Positions 1-7,582 of a DNA stretch of 16,047 nucleotides are shown here, in pieces; the first letter of the stretch is position 1, and each line of letters starts with the position of its first letter. The notes under the pieces were generated by a model, which was not told the origin of the DNA, did no database searches, and worked only from the letters and a program-made list of their open reading frames with translations. The translations under genes were made by a program, and so were the position numbers. The stretch covers positions 1 to 16,047 of the forward strand of contig DASWHK010000112.1 of NCBI GenBank assembly GCA_036398215.1, in the 5' to 3' direction. Source of the DNA: DASWHK01 sp036398215 (lineage in GTDB: Bacteria; Acidobacteriota; UBA890).

Positions 1-233
1 CACGGGCGCGGAACAAGAGGAGAATCGATCTGTCGGGTTTCACGTTCTCGGTCGCTCAGGGGGATGGGAGCCCGGTGGCCGACGCGCCGCGCAGGCCCCG
101 ACGAAATGAACAGCATCTACACTCTTACAATGGGAAGACGCCGCGGCAACCCGGCTTCTTCCGCTGATTACAAAACTTTACAGACGGTTTACCGGGGGCG
201 TGGGTTTCTTCCACGTCGGCGGTCGGGGATCGC
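1..233. other. 5' edge of window, no supportable gene
   Basis: I see no recognisable protein, RNA or repeat here. Two + frames are open for part of the stretch, but their translations are Arg/Gly/Pro-rich and match no family I know. The part from about 160 to 200 is less GC-rich than its surroundings (it includes tacaaaactttacag), which fits an upstream promoter region for the ABC operon. It could also contain the unrecognisable end of a preceding gene. Confidence 0.4.
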
Positions 234-241
234 GGTACTGT
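234..241 (+). promoter_or_regulatory. Putative extended -10 of the ABC operon (leaderless type)
   Basis: GGTACTGT at 234-241 contains the TAnnnT core, 7 nt before the ATG at 249. No Shine-Dalgarno sequence precedes that ATG. A start of transcription 6-7 nt after the core would fall at or next to the A of the ATG, so a leaderless transcript is plausible. Related GGTAnnnT sequences occur before other genes in the window. No convincing -35 element is visible. This is inferred from sequence only. Confidence 0.4.
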
Positions 242-248
242 ATGCCGC

Positions 249-1154
249 ATGGACATCCGGATCGAGTCGTTGACCAAGGTCTACGCGAAGGGCGCGCCGC
301 CGGCGCTCGACAATATCGACCTGCGGATCAGCTCGGGGACCTTCGGCCTGCTCGGCCCCAACGGCGCCGGCAAGACGACGCTGATCAAGATCCTCTCGAC
401 GCAGATGCAGGCGACCTCCGGCGAGGTGACGATCGACGGCATGCGCATCGGCGCCGACCGCGCCACCGTCCGCGAGCGGCTCGGCTACCTGCCCCAGTAC
501 TTCGGTGCCTACCCCCAACTGACCGCGGCCGAGTTCCTCGACTACATGGGGCGGCTGGCTCACATCCACCCGGCGGCCCGCCGCAAGGAGGCGGTCGAGG
601 CGGCGCTCGAGGCCGTCGCCCTGACCGACGTGCGCGACAAGCGGGCGGGTACCTTCTCCGGCGGCATGACGCGGCGGCTCGGCATCGCCCAGGCGATCCT
701 GTCGAACCCTTCGTTCCTGATCGTCGATGAGCCGACCGTCGGCCTCGACCCCGAGGAGCGGATCCGTTTCCGCAAGATCCTCGGCCGGCTGAGCCGTGAT
801 CGCGCCATCCTGATCTCGACCCACATCGTCGGTGACATCTCGAGCACCTGCGAGGAGATCGCGGTGCTCAACTTCGGGCGGTTGCTGTTCCACGGGCCGC
901 CGGTGGAGCTCGTCCGCGAGGCCGAGAACAAGACCTGGACGCTGCGTGTCGACGACGCCGGCTTCGCCGCGGTGTCGCGCACCTGGCACGTGGTCACCGT
1001 CAACCCGGAAGACGACCTGCTCGCCGTGCGTATTGTAGGTGACGGGGCGCCACCGCCCGGGGCGGAGCCGACGCCGCCGAACCTCGAGGACGCCTACATC
1101 TACTTCATGGCGCTGGACGGCGATCTGCCGGAGGGCAACGGAAACCGATCATGA
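249..1154 (+). CDS. ABC transporter ATP-binding protein (ABC-2 exporter type)
   Basis: This 301-residue protein is the cytoplasmic ATPase of an ABC-2 exporter and powers the permease encoded next to it. All nucleotide-binding motifs are intact: Walker A GPNGAGKTT (36-44), Q-loop Gln83 in LPQYFG, signature FSGGM (136-140), Walker B FLIVDE (156-161) and the switch His192 in STHI. After about residue 215 comes a 70-90-residue C-terminal extension typical of exporter ATPases of the NatA/CcmA-like group. The ATG at 249 is chosen because MDIRIESLTKVY is the usual first strand. It lacks an SD sequence but has a -10-like element at leaderless distance. The stop overlaps the permease start by 4 nt (ATGA), so the two are surely translated as an operon. 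The substrate cannot be read from the sequence. Confidence 0.95.
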   Translation: MDIRIESLTKVYAKGAPPALDNIDLRISSGTFGLLGPNGAGKTTLIKILSTQMQATSGEVTIDGMRIGADRATVRERLGYLPQYFGAYPQLTAAEFLDYMGRLAHIHPAARRKEAVEAALEAVALTDVRDKRAGTFSGGMTRRLGIAQAILSNPSFLIVDEPTVGLDPEERIRFRKILGRLSRDRAILISTHIVGDISSTCEEIAVLNFGRLLFHGPPVELVREAENKTWTLRVDDAGFAAVSRTWHVVTVNPEDDLLAVRIVGDGAPPPGAEPTPPNLEDAYIYFMALDGDLPEGNGNRS

Positions 1155-4100
1155 GCACCCTGCGCAACATCCTCGGCGTGGCCCGCTACGAGCGCATCAT
1201 GCTGATGCGCACCACCCGCTTCCGCGCCCTCGGCCTGATCGGCGTCGCAATCCCGGTGGGCTTCGGGGTGGTGCTGGCGATCGCCGAGGCGCACGGCGAT
1301 ATGCCCGGCAACGCCTCGGCGTTCGGCGCCAGCGCCTTCATCCCCTTCTACTTCTTCACCTACGTCCAGACCGTGCTCGTCGCCTTCGTCGCCGGCAACT
1401 TCCGGGCCGCCGACGAGAAGGCGCAGATCGACGAGGTCATCGCGGCGCGGCCGCTGTCCACCGCCGAGCTGGTAGTCGGCAAGTACGTCGGCGTCCTGCA
1501 GGCGATGATCGCCCTCAGCCTCTGCGTCGTCGTCCTGACGCTGGCGATCCAGGCGGCCAAGATCAGCGTCACCCATGAGCCTTTCCTGGTCGCCCCGTAC
1601 TTCGGCTACTTCTTCTTGATGATGCTGCCGGCGCTGATCTTCATGTCGGCGCTGACCTTCTCGCTGGGCGCCCTGTTGCGCAACCAGACGGCGGTGGCGC
1701 TGGTGGCGATCGCCTACGTGATCACGGTGCTGTTCTTCCTCGGCACCCGCTACGGCGGCATCTTCGACTTCGGGGCCTTCTTCGCGCCGCTGTTCTACTC
1801 GGACATGGTCGGCCTCGGTGACATCTCGAGGGTGCTCGAGATCCGGTTCTTCTACCTGGCGCTGGCCGCCGCCCTGCTGGGGCTGGCGATCGCCCGTTAC
1901 CCGCGGCTGCCGCAGCCGGGGCTCGGCGCCAAGATCGGCCACGGCCTGGCGCTGGTCGGCCTGCTGGTCGCCGCCGGCCTGTTCGCCCGCATGGCCCAGC
2001 ACGACGCGGCCACCGAGCGCTTCCGCACGGAGCTGTTCGCCACCCAGATCAGCCACGGCGATCGGCCGGTGGCGTCGGTACTGCACTACGACCTGGAGCT
2101 CGAGCTGGCCAAAGCCGGGACGCCGCTGGCGGCGCGCGCCTCGATGCAACTTCTCAACGACAATGAAGCGACGCTCGAGACGCTCATCTTCACGCTCAAC
2201 CCGGGGCTGATCGTCGAGTCGGTGACCGGCGCCGGCGGCGCCGAGCTCCCCTTCGAGGTCGAGGGCTCGGTGGTGCGCATCGGTTTGCCGCTGCGGCCGG
2301 ACGAGCAGGCGACGGTGACGCTGGCCTACGCCGGCGACATCGACCGCGACGCCTTCGACCTGCTCCGCCGCGGCGTCCGCCTCGAGAAGTGGGACGGCCC
2401 CCTCCACAGGGGCGACCTCACCGCCTGGATCCGCGATGACTCCGTCTTTCTGCCGCCGCGGGCCCGCTGGTATCCGGTGCCCGGCGTCGACTACGGCAAC
2501 GAGGAGGGACGGCCCATGTTCTTCTCGACCGCACGCATCGAGATCGATGCGCCGGCGGGGCTCGAGGTCATCACCCAGGGCGTCCCCGAGCCGCTCGGCG
2601 GCGAAGCTACCGGCACCGGCGCGGCGACCGCCAATTACGAAGGCGGAGCAGACGCCGAGGCCGAGCGCAGAGGCAGCGAAGGCGCGGGCGGCGACGCGCC
2701 CGTAAGCGCGAAAGCCGGCGGCGACGACCGCGCAGCCTCTGCCGGCGGCAGGAGCCGCTCCCGCTGGACCGTCGATACGCCGGTGCCGGTGTTCTCGCTG
2801 AACGCCGGCGAATACACAGTGTTCGAGACCGAGGCCGCCGGCGTCACGGTGGCCTTCTACGTCCACCCCCTGCACGTACCCATGGTGATGTTCTTCGAGG
2901 ACGCCCGCGAGGAGATCGTCGCGCTCGTCGACCAGGTGCTGGTGGCGACGGCGCAGGAGACCGGGCTGCCCTATCCGTACGAGCGGCTTTCGGTGGTCGA
3001 GGTGCCGTTCCTTGTCCAGTGGTACTTCGAGGGCTGGGAGGAGAGCGGCGGCCTCACCCAGCCGGGCGTGCTGATGGTCGAGGAGGACAAGCTGATCGGC
3101 CGCTCCAAGTCGATCGCGCGCTCGGTCGCCCGCACGCTCAACTCGGAGCGCGGCCGCAACCAGGAGCCGGCGCAGGTCAAGCGCGACCAGGTCGCCAACG
3201 CGATCTTCTCTCTGTTTCTGGGAGGTGAGGGCCGCGACACCGGCCTGTTCCGCTCGCCACTCGTGCAGCTTTGGTCATTCAACCGCGGCTTCGCGGGCGA
3301 GAGCTCTTCGTTGCTCGCCCGCGGCATGCCGGTGTTCATGCAGGAGGACCTGTCGGCCGAGATCCGCTCGGCGATGTTCCAGCGCGGCCGCGGCGGCGGG
3401 CGTGGGGGTCGGGGCGGATTCAGCGTCGTCACGCGAGGCGACTTCGAGGTGACCGTCCAGATGGGCCCCGGGGGGCCCGGGGGACGCCGCCCGATCGGCC
3501 AGGACGCCACCTGGGACGAGATGCTCGCCGCGATGCAGCAGCAGTCGCTCACCGACATGAACCCCGACGCCGACCCCGACCTCTACCGCTCGGTGCTCGA
3601 CGCCAAGGGGCTGACGATGTTCCGGATGATCCAGGCGGTGGTCGGCGACGATCAGTTCATCAACACGCTCGAGTCTTTTGGGGAGGCTTCGGAGTTCGAG
3701 GACATCTCGCTGCAGGACTTCGAGCGCGCCGTGCTGCCCGAGGGGGCCGATGAGAGCGAGGTCGAGCGCGAGAACCTCAGCCGCCTGATCGGTGACTGGG
3801 TCCACGGTACCTACGTGCCCGGCTACACGCTGACCCGCACCGAGGCCAAGAAGGTCGATGACGGCTGGGGGGCGGTCGTCTACCAGGTGATGGTCCGCAT
3901 CCGCAACGGCGAGCCCGGCAGGGGGTTCGTGCAGGTGCAGCTGCAGGGACGCGGCGACGAGATCACCAAGAACGTCGAGATCGACGGCGGCCAGGAGGTG
4001 GAGGTCTCGATGGTCATCGGGGTGCGGCCGGCCTTCGTCACCGTCGAGCCGTTCCTGGCCAAGAACCGCCGGGCGCTGCGCTCACCCTTGCGCATCCCGG

Positions 4101-4780
4101 AAGACGTCGAGCCCGGCCCGCCCGAGGAGTACGTCCGCCTGGTGACCGAGGAGGAAGCGACCTACACCGAGATCATCGTCGACAACGAAGACGAGGGCTT
4201 TTCGCTGCCGGTGCGCCGCGTGCAACGCTACCTGCGCCCGGGCCTCGAGGGCGGCAGCTGGGCGGCGCGCGACCACCCGTTCGCCTTCGGCCGCTACGAG
4301 ACCAACTTCCGCTTCAAGAGGGGCGGCGACGGCGCCCAGCCGGCGGTGTGGACGGCGACCATCCCCCACGCCGGCCAGTACGACGTCGCCTACTACTTCC
4401 TGCCCGAGCGGCTCAACGGCAGGAACGTGTTCCGGGGATCCGCCGGCGCCTACCGCTTCACGGTCACCCATGCCGGCGAAACGGAGGAGCTGGCGGTCTC
4501 CACCGCCCACCTGCAAGCTGGCTGGAACCTGCTCGGCCGCTTCACCTTCGAGGAGGGCGAGCAGGCGGTCGTCGAGGTCTCCGATCTCGCCGACGGCTAC
4601 ATCTACGCCGACGCCGTCCGCTGGCGCTACATCGATCCCGAGAACCCCAACGCCGTCTACGACGAGGGCTTGCTGCCCTGGGAGTTCGGCGGTGGGCGAG
4701 GCGGCTTCCCCGGCGGCGATCGCGGCGGGTTCGGCGGCAGACGGGGCGGCGACCGGCCGGGCGGCGACCAGGACCGCTGA
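1151..4780 (+). CDS. ABC-2 permease fused to M1-peptidase-like ectodomain (zinc site absent) and golvesin-like domain
   Basis: 1209 residues. Residues 1-280 hold about seven hydrophobic segments (near 25-46, 63-83, 110-134, 145-176, 179-198, 232-249, 262-279), an ABC-2-type membrane domain. From about 308 a beta-rich region starting SVLHYDLELEL resembles the N-domain of M1 aminopeptidases. The following region carries the family-like VVEVPF (615-620) and QPGVLMVEED (637-646). The zinc motif HExxH is absent: the only His-Glu in the protein is at 142-143 in the membrane part. The segment that should hold it reads VKRDQVANAIFS (from 676), so this domain is probably not catalytic. Two low-complexity stretches interrupt the fold (about 484-537 and 745-781). 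Residues about 1035-1160, ending in YADAVRW, look like a golvesin/Xly-type domain, followed by an RGG-rich tail (1173-1209). Known ABC-permease/M1 fusions are of similar length. The role is probably envelope export or binding. The function is unknown. Confidence 0.85.
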   Translation: MSTLRNILGVARYERIMLMRTTRFRALGLIGVAIPVGFGVVLAIAEAHGDMPGNASAFGASAFIPFYFFTYVQTVLVAFVAGNFRAADEKAQIDEVIAARPLSTAELVVGKYVGVLQAMIALSLCVVVLTLAIQAAKISVTHEPFLVAPYFGYFFLMMLPALIFMSALTFSLGALLRNQTAVALVAIAYVITVLFFLGTRYGGIFDFGAFFAPLFYSDMVGLGDISRVLEIRFFYLALAAALLGLAIARYPRLPQPGLGAKIGHGLALVGLLVAAGLFARMAQHDAATERFRTELFATQISHGDRPVASVLHYDLELELAKAGTPLAARASMQLLNDNEATLETLIFTLNPGLIVESVTGAGGAELPFEVEGSVVRIGLPLRPDEQATVTLAYAGDIDRDAFDLLRRGVRLEKWDGPLHRGDLTAWIRDDSVFLPPRARWYPVPGVDYGNEEGRPMFFSTARIEIDAPAGLEVITQGVPEPLGGEATGTGAATANYEGGADAEAERRGSEGAGGDAPVSAKAGGDDRAASAGGRSRSRWTVDTPVPVFSLNAGEYTVFETEAAGVTVAFYVHPLHVPMVMFFEDAREEIVALVDQVLVATAQETGLPYPYERLSVVEVPFLVQWYFEGWEESGGLTQPGVLMVEEDKLIGRSKSIARSVARTLNSERGRNQEPAQVKRDQVANAIFSLFLGGEGRDTGLFRSPLVQLWSFNRGFAGESSSLLARGMPVFMQEDLSAEIRSAMFQRGRGGGRGGRGGFSVVTRGDFEVTVQMGPGGPGGRRPIGQDATWDEMLAAMQQQSLTDMNPDADPDLYRSVLDAKGLTMFRMIQAVVGDDQFINTLESFGEASEFEDISLQDFERAVLPEGADESEVERENLSRLIGDWVHGTYVPGYTLTRTEAKKVDDGWGAVVYQVMVRIRNGEPGRGFVQVQLQGRGDEITKNVEIDGGQEVEVSMVIGVRPAFVTVEPFLAKNRRALRSPLRIPEDVEPGPPEEYVRLVTEEEATYTEIIVDNEDEGFSLPVRRVQRYLRPGLEGGSWAARDHPFAFGRYETNFRFKRGGDGAQPAVWTATIPHAGQYDVAYYFLPERLNGRNVFRGSAGAYRFTVTHAGETEELAVSTAHLQAGWNLLGRFTFEEGEQAVVEVSDLADGYIYADAVRWRYIDPENPNAVYDEGLLPWEFGGGRGGFPGGDRGGFGGRRGGDRPGGDQDR

Positions 4781-4974
4781 GCCCCTTCCGTTTTCGTCTT
4801 CGCCGTTTCCCGGCTCGCCCTCGTGGCGCGCCGCAGGCTTCCTGGTCGCCTTCTTTTCGAGGTCCTTTCTCTTGGTTTCCCGGCTCGTGCTCGTGGGACC
4901 GGGCCGCGGGCGCGGGCCGCTGAGCCCTTTCATGAACGCCGACCGTATCTGGCGCGCACGATCCCGGATAGCGC
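4781..4974. other. Intergenic spacer with imperfect internal repeats
   Basis: No gene is supported here. The phrase gtttcccggctcg occurs at about 4804 and again near 4875, each followed by a similar ctcgtgg. ctgagcccctt and ctgagcccttt occur near each end. These are imperfect direct repeats of unknown meaning. A short gggc/gccc stem followed by ttt near 4912-4930 is too weak to call a terminator. Confidence 0.35.
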
Positions 4975-4982
4975 GGTAGAGT
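4975..4982 (+). promoter_or_regulatory. Putative extended -10 of the four-helix membrane protein gene (leaderless type)
   Basis: GGTAGAGT at 4975-4982 is followed after 6 nt (ctacgc) by the ATG at 4989. A transcript starting 7 nt after the TAGAGT core would begin on the A of the ATG. There is no Shine-Dalgarno sequence. The arrangement closely mirrors the one before the ABC ATPase gene, and the same 8-mer occurs again at 6233. Confidence 0.45.
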
Positions 4983-4988
4983 CTACGC

Positions 4989-5384
4989 ATGGCGATCCTC
5001 TTCTACGCTCATTCAGGGCTCCGCTACCTGGTGCTGCTGGCGGCGGCGGCGGCCCTCGCGTACTTTCTCGCCGGCTGGATTCGCGGTACCGACTTCGACA
5101 AGCCGGCTCGTATCCTGACGGCGATCTACGTCGGCCTGCTCGACCTGCAGGTGCTGCTCGGGATTCTGCTGTGGCTGATGATCCCCGCCTACGGCGCCCT
5201 CTACGGGCACATCGTCATGATGCTCGCGGCGGCCACTGCGGGCCATGTCGCCAGCGTGATCAACCGCCGCCGGGAGCGCCCCTGCTGGGGCATCGCCTTC
5301 GCCGGCGTGGCCCTGTCGCTGCTCCTTGTCATCGGTGGCATCATGGCGATCGGGCGGCCGATCCTGGGCTCCGGCGGACCCTAA
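4989..5384 (+). CDS. Small four-helix membrane protein, uncharacterised
   Basis: 131 residues with four hydrophobic helices (about 11-30, 42-64, 71-91, 99-121) and short loops, so an inner-membrane protein. The pattern HSGLRYLVLL at the start of helix 1, a DLQVLLGILLW helix 2 and a GHIVMML helix 3 resembles small uncharacterised proteins sometimes labelled cytochrome-b-like. His8, His74 and His86 could in principle ligate heme, but that is inference and no heme motif is certain. The start has no SD but a -10-like element 6 nt upstream. Its stop overlaps by 4 nt the stop of the convergent GST-like gene. It lies 208 nt after the ABC permease gene and probably has its own promoter. Confidence 0.8.
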   Translation: MAILFYAHSGLRYLVLLAAAAALAYFLAGWIRGTDFDKPARILTAIYVGLLDLQVLLGILLWLMIPAYGALYGHIVMMLAAATAGHVASVINRRRERPCWGIAFAGVALSLLLVIGGIMAIGRPILGSGGP

Positions 5385-5983
5385 TCGCCGCCGTCTGGCC
5401 CCGGGTCGTAGGCCATGATCCGCGCCGTCCAGGCGTAGGTCCGCGGCCGGTCTTCCGGGACCTCGAAGGCGCCCATCTCGCGCACCCGGCGAACGACGGA
5501 GGCGACGGTGACGTCGGCGGCCGTCATCGCGTCGCCGACCAGCCACTCGCGGTTGGCGAGGTGCTCCTCGATCCGCTCGCTGCCGGCGGCGAACAGCACC
5601 GCGGCCTGGGCGGTGGCGTCGGGGTCGTTGATGCCGGAGATCCGCTGCTTGACCATGATCGACAGGGGCTGGTGCAGGTCGACGCGACCGAAGAACTCCC
5701 AGTCCTCGATCTGGCGCATGGTGCCGTGGTCGCCGCCGAACAGCCGCGGCGTGCCGGGGAAGTTGGCGTCCAGGTAGCGGAGGATGGCGGCCGAGTCGAA
5801 CAGCACCACGTCGCCGTGGACCATCACCGGCGTGAACGGCTGGCCGGAGATCTTCTGGATCTCGCTGCGGTCCTTGGGGTCGATGGTCACGAACTCGAAG
5901 GGGATGCCCTTGTAGCCCAGCCCGACGCGGACCTTGAAGTTGTTGGACGTCTCGAAGCCGTAGATCACGACCTTTTCCGCCAT
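5381..5983 (-). CDS. Glutathione S-transferase family protein
   Basis: 200 residues with the two-domain GST layout. The N-terminal thioredoxin-like domain (about 4-76) has TSNNFKVRVGL at 12-22, placing Ser13 at the usual catalytic position. It also has the cis-proline motif TPVM (51-54) and the gamma-glutamyl-binding FDSAAI (62-67, Asp63-Ser64). The helical C-terminal domain has the N-capping box TAAD (154-157) in WLVGDAMTAAD. It is expected to be a soluble enzyme conjugating or reducing with glutathione or another low-molecular-weight thiol, substrate unknown. The frame is open upstream, but the ATG at 5983 is preferred: AGAGGAG lies 6 nt before it and the fold begins there. The gene is divergent from the DUF3500 gene and convergent with the four-helix gene. 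Confidence 0.93.
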   Translation of the reverse strand: MAEKVVIYGFETSNNFKVRVGLGYKGIPFEFVTIDPKDRSEIQKISGQPFTPVMVHGDVVLFDSAAILRYLDANFPGTPRLFGGDHGTMRQIEDWEFFGRVDLHQPLSIMVKQRISGINDPDATAQAAVLFAAGSERIEEHLANREWLVGDAMTAADVTVASVVRRVREMGAFEVPEDRPRTYAWTARIMAYDPGPDGGD

Positions 5984-6109
5984 CGATCGCTCCTCTTGTG
6001 GGACCTCCGCCTCCAAACGGGTCGGGGGCAAACGCGCGACGGGCCTGCTCGCTTCTTTACCAGCGCCTGCGAGAAACGATACATCGGCGCCGGCGCCGGC
6101 GCGTCGCCT

Positions 6110-6130
6110 CCAGGCACGCCGCGTGCCTGG
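6110..6130. repeat. Perfect 9-bp inverted repeat, operator or hairpin
   Basis: The arms ccaggcacg (6110-6118) and cgtgcctgg (6122-6130) are exact reverse complements around a 3-nt centre. The element sits between two divergent genes and upstream of both putative promoters. It may be a regulator binding site or a transcribed hairpin. There is no T-tract on either side, so an intrinsic terminator is unlikely. Confidence 0.5.
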
Positions 6131-6232
6131 CGCTCCAGCCGCCCCGCGCGGCAATCGATCCGCCCACATTCGCTGTCTTCGCCCAAGCCGGCTGCGTTCG
6201 AGCCGCCCGATGGAAGCCTCCCCGGCCGGCAC

Positions 6233-6240
6233 GGTAGAGT
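6233..6240 (+). promoter_or_regulatory. Putative extended -10 of the DUF3500 gene
   Basis: GGTAGAGT is identical to the 8-mer before the gene at 4989. Here it lies 68 nt before the ATG at 6309, which does have a Shine-Dalgarno, so this would give a leadered transcript. No clear -35 is visible. Confidence 0.4.
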
Positions 6241-6308
6241 GTTCCGCATCCGACGACATCGGAACCGACAACACCGGATACGAGGACACCGATACGAGGA
6301 ATCGAGCC

Positions 6309-7523
6309 ATGCGACGACGAGCCCTCTGGCCCCTGACGATGATCCTGATCGGCGTGGTCGGCTACGCCGCCTCGACGCTGGTCGTGGACGCGGCGCAGCA
6401 GCGCGGCGGCCGCGGCAACGCCGAGGCGCAGGCCCTCGCCGAGCCCTTCAAGGGCGTCACCACGGACGGCAACGTGGTCCCCGACCTCTTTCGGATCGAG
6501 GCCACCGGCGTCTCGACCGAGCCGGTCAAGGCGGTCGCCGAGCGCTTCCTGGACTCGCTGAGCGACGAGCAGCGCGCCCGCACCGTCTACCCGATCGATG
6601 GCGACGAGTGGCGCAAGTGGCAGAACATCCACCGCTACGATCGGCAGGGTGTCTCGCGCCGCGAGATGAGCCGCGAGCAGGAGGAGCTCGCCTTCGAGCT
6701 GCTGCGCGCCGGCCTCTCGGCCCAGGGCTTCGCCAAGGCCCGCGACATCATGATCCTCAACGGTGTGATCGCCGACATGGTCGGCAACCAGGAGGAGTAC
6801 GGCGAGGACCTCTACTTCTTTACGGTGATGGGCACGCCGTCGAGCACCGAGCCGTGGGGCTGGCAGCTCGACGGCCACCACCTGGTGATCAACTACTTCG
6901 TCCTCGGCGACCAGGTGGTGATGACGCCCACCTTCATGGGCTCCGAGCCGGTGCGCGCCGATACCGGCCCACACGCCGGCGTCCGCGTCTTCGGCCCCGA
7001 GGAGGCCAAGGGGCTGGCGATGATGCGCTCGCTGACGCCGTTGCAGCAGGTGGTCGCCACCATCGGTGACGAGCCGATCCGCCAGGTGCTGACCCCCGCC
7101 TTCCGCGACAACTACGAGCTGCGCTACGAGGGCCTGCGGGTCAGCGGCCTGGACGAGACCCAGGAGGCGGCGCTGCTTGATCTGATCGGCGAGTACGTCG
7201 GCAACATGGACGACGGCCACGCCGCCGTGCGGATGGAGGAGATCGAGGCGCACATCGACGACACCTGGTTCGCCTGGATGGGCGGCACCGACGACGACTC
7301 GGTCTTCTACTACCGCATCCACAGCCCGGTCCTGCTGATCGAGTTCGACCACCAGGGCGGCGTCGCGCTGCAGACCGACGGCATGACCCGCAACCACATC
7401 CACACGGTCATCCGCACGCCCAACGGCAACGACTACGGCAAGGACCTGCTCCGCCAGCACCACGAGGAGTTCGACCACGTCGACGGCCGCCACGTGCCGC
7501 GGGCACGGCCCGCCGGCCGCTAG
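6309..7523 (+). CDS. DUF3500 family protein, exported or membrane-anchored
   Basis: 404 residues. An N-terminal basic/hydrophobic stretch (MRRRA, then about 7-29) ending near VDAAQQ is a signal peptide or anchor, so the protein acts outside the cytoplasm. The rest matches the DUF3500 pattern: PWGWQLDGHH (182-191), PTFMGSEP, YYRIHSPVLLIEFD (334-347), HIHTVIRTP (363-371) and NDYGKDLL (374-381). The many conserved His, Asp and Tyr suggest a metal site or enzymatic role, but I know of no assigned reaction. ATG 6309 is chosen because GAGGA lies 8 nt before it and the signal peptide starts there. The frame is open back to 6123, but that part is Arg/Pro-rich noise. It is a single-gene unit divergent from the GST gene. 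Confidence 0.92.
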   Translation: MRRRALWPLTMILIGVVGYAASTLVVDAAQQRGGRGNAEAQALAEPFKGVTTDGNVVPDLFRIEATGVSTEPVKAVAERFLDSLSDEQRARTVYPIDGDEWRKWQNIHRYDRQGVSRREMSREQEELAFELLRAGLSAQGFAKARDIMILNGVIADMVGNQEEYGEDLYFFTVMGTPSSTEPWGWQLDGHHLVINYFVLGDQVVMTPTFMGSEPVRADTGPHAGVRVFGPEEAKGLAMMRSLTPLQQVVATIGDEPIRQVLTPAFRDNYELRYEGLRVSGLDETQEAALLDLIGEYVGNMDDGHAAVRMEEIEAHIDDTWFAWMGGTDDDSVFYYRIHSPVLLIEFDHQGGVALQTDGMTRNHIHTVIRTPNGNDYGKDLLRQHHEEFDHVDGRHVPRARPAGR

Positions 7524-7582
7524 CAGGCCGGGGACGCGCGGATCGATCGCCTACACGGGGGCCGCGTTCGAGAGGACACGGA

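Larger units (their letters stand above)
5984..6308. other. Divergent intergenic region between the GST and DUF3500 genes
   Basis: This 325-nt spacer holds no convincing gene. From left to right it contains the GST Shine-Dalgarno, a possible minus-strand -10 (TATCGT, 6081-6076), a run of overlapping GGCGCC units (about 6085-6100), a perfect 9-bp hairpin (6110-6130), a plus-strand GGTAGAGT (6233-6240) and two tandem copies of gatacgagga (6277-6286 and 6291-6300). The second of those copies provides the DUF3500 ribosome-binding site. The frames open across it are shadows in GC-rich sequence. Confidence 0.6.

Noticed and set aside
421..480. A third copy of the 26-bp repeat inside the ABC ATPase gene (tcggcgccgaccg)
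   Set aside because: Only 13 nt match, and they are explained by codons for IGADR. This is taken as chance.
1100..2875. A 591-codon open frame on the minus strand
   Set aside because: It is antisense to the ABC permease gene, rich in Arg/Gly/His/Asp with no family motif, and reflects GC-rich third codon positions of the true gene.
6083..6107. A run of overlapping GGCGCC units as a satellite or CRISPR-like repeat
   Set aside because: It is only about 18 nt of simple GC repeat with no spacers and is not extended.
4823..7069. A 748-codon open frame on the plus strand
   Set aside because: It runs across three convincing genes on both strands. The translation is Arg/Pro/His-rich and has no domains.
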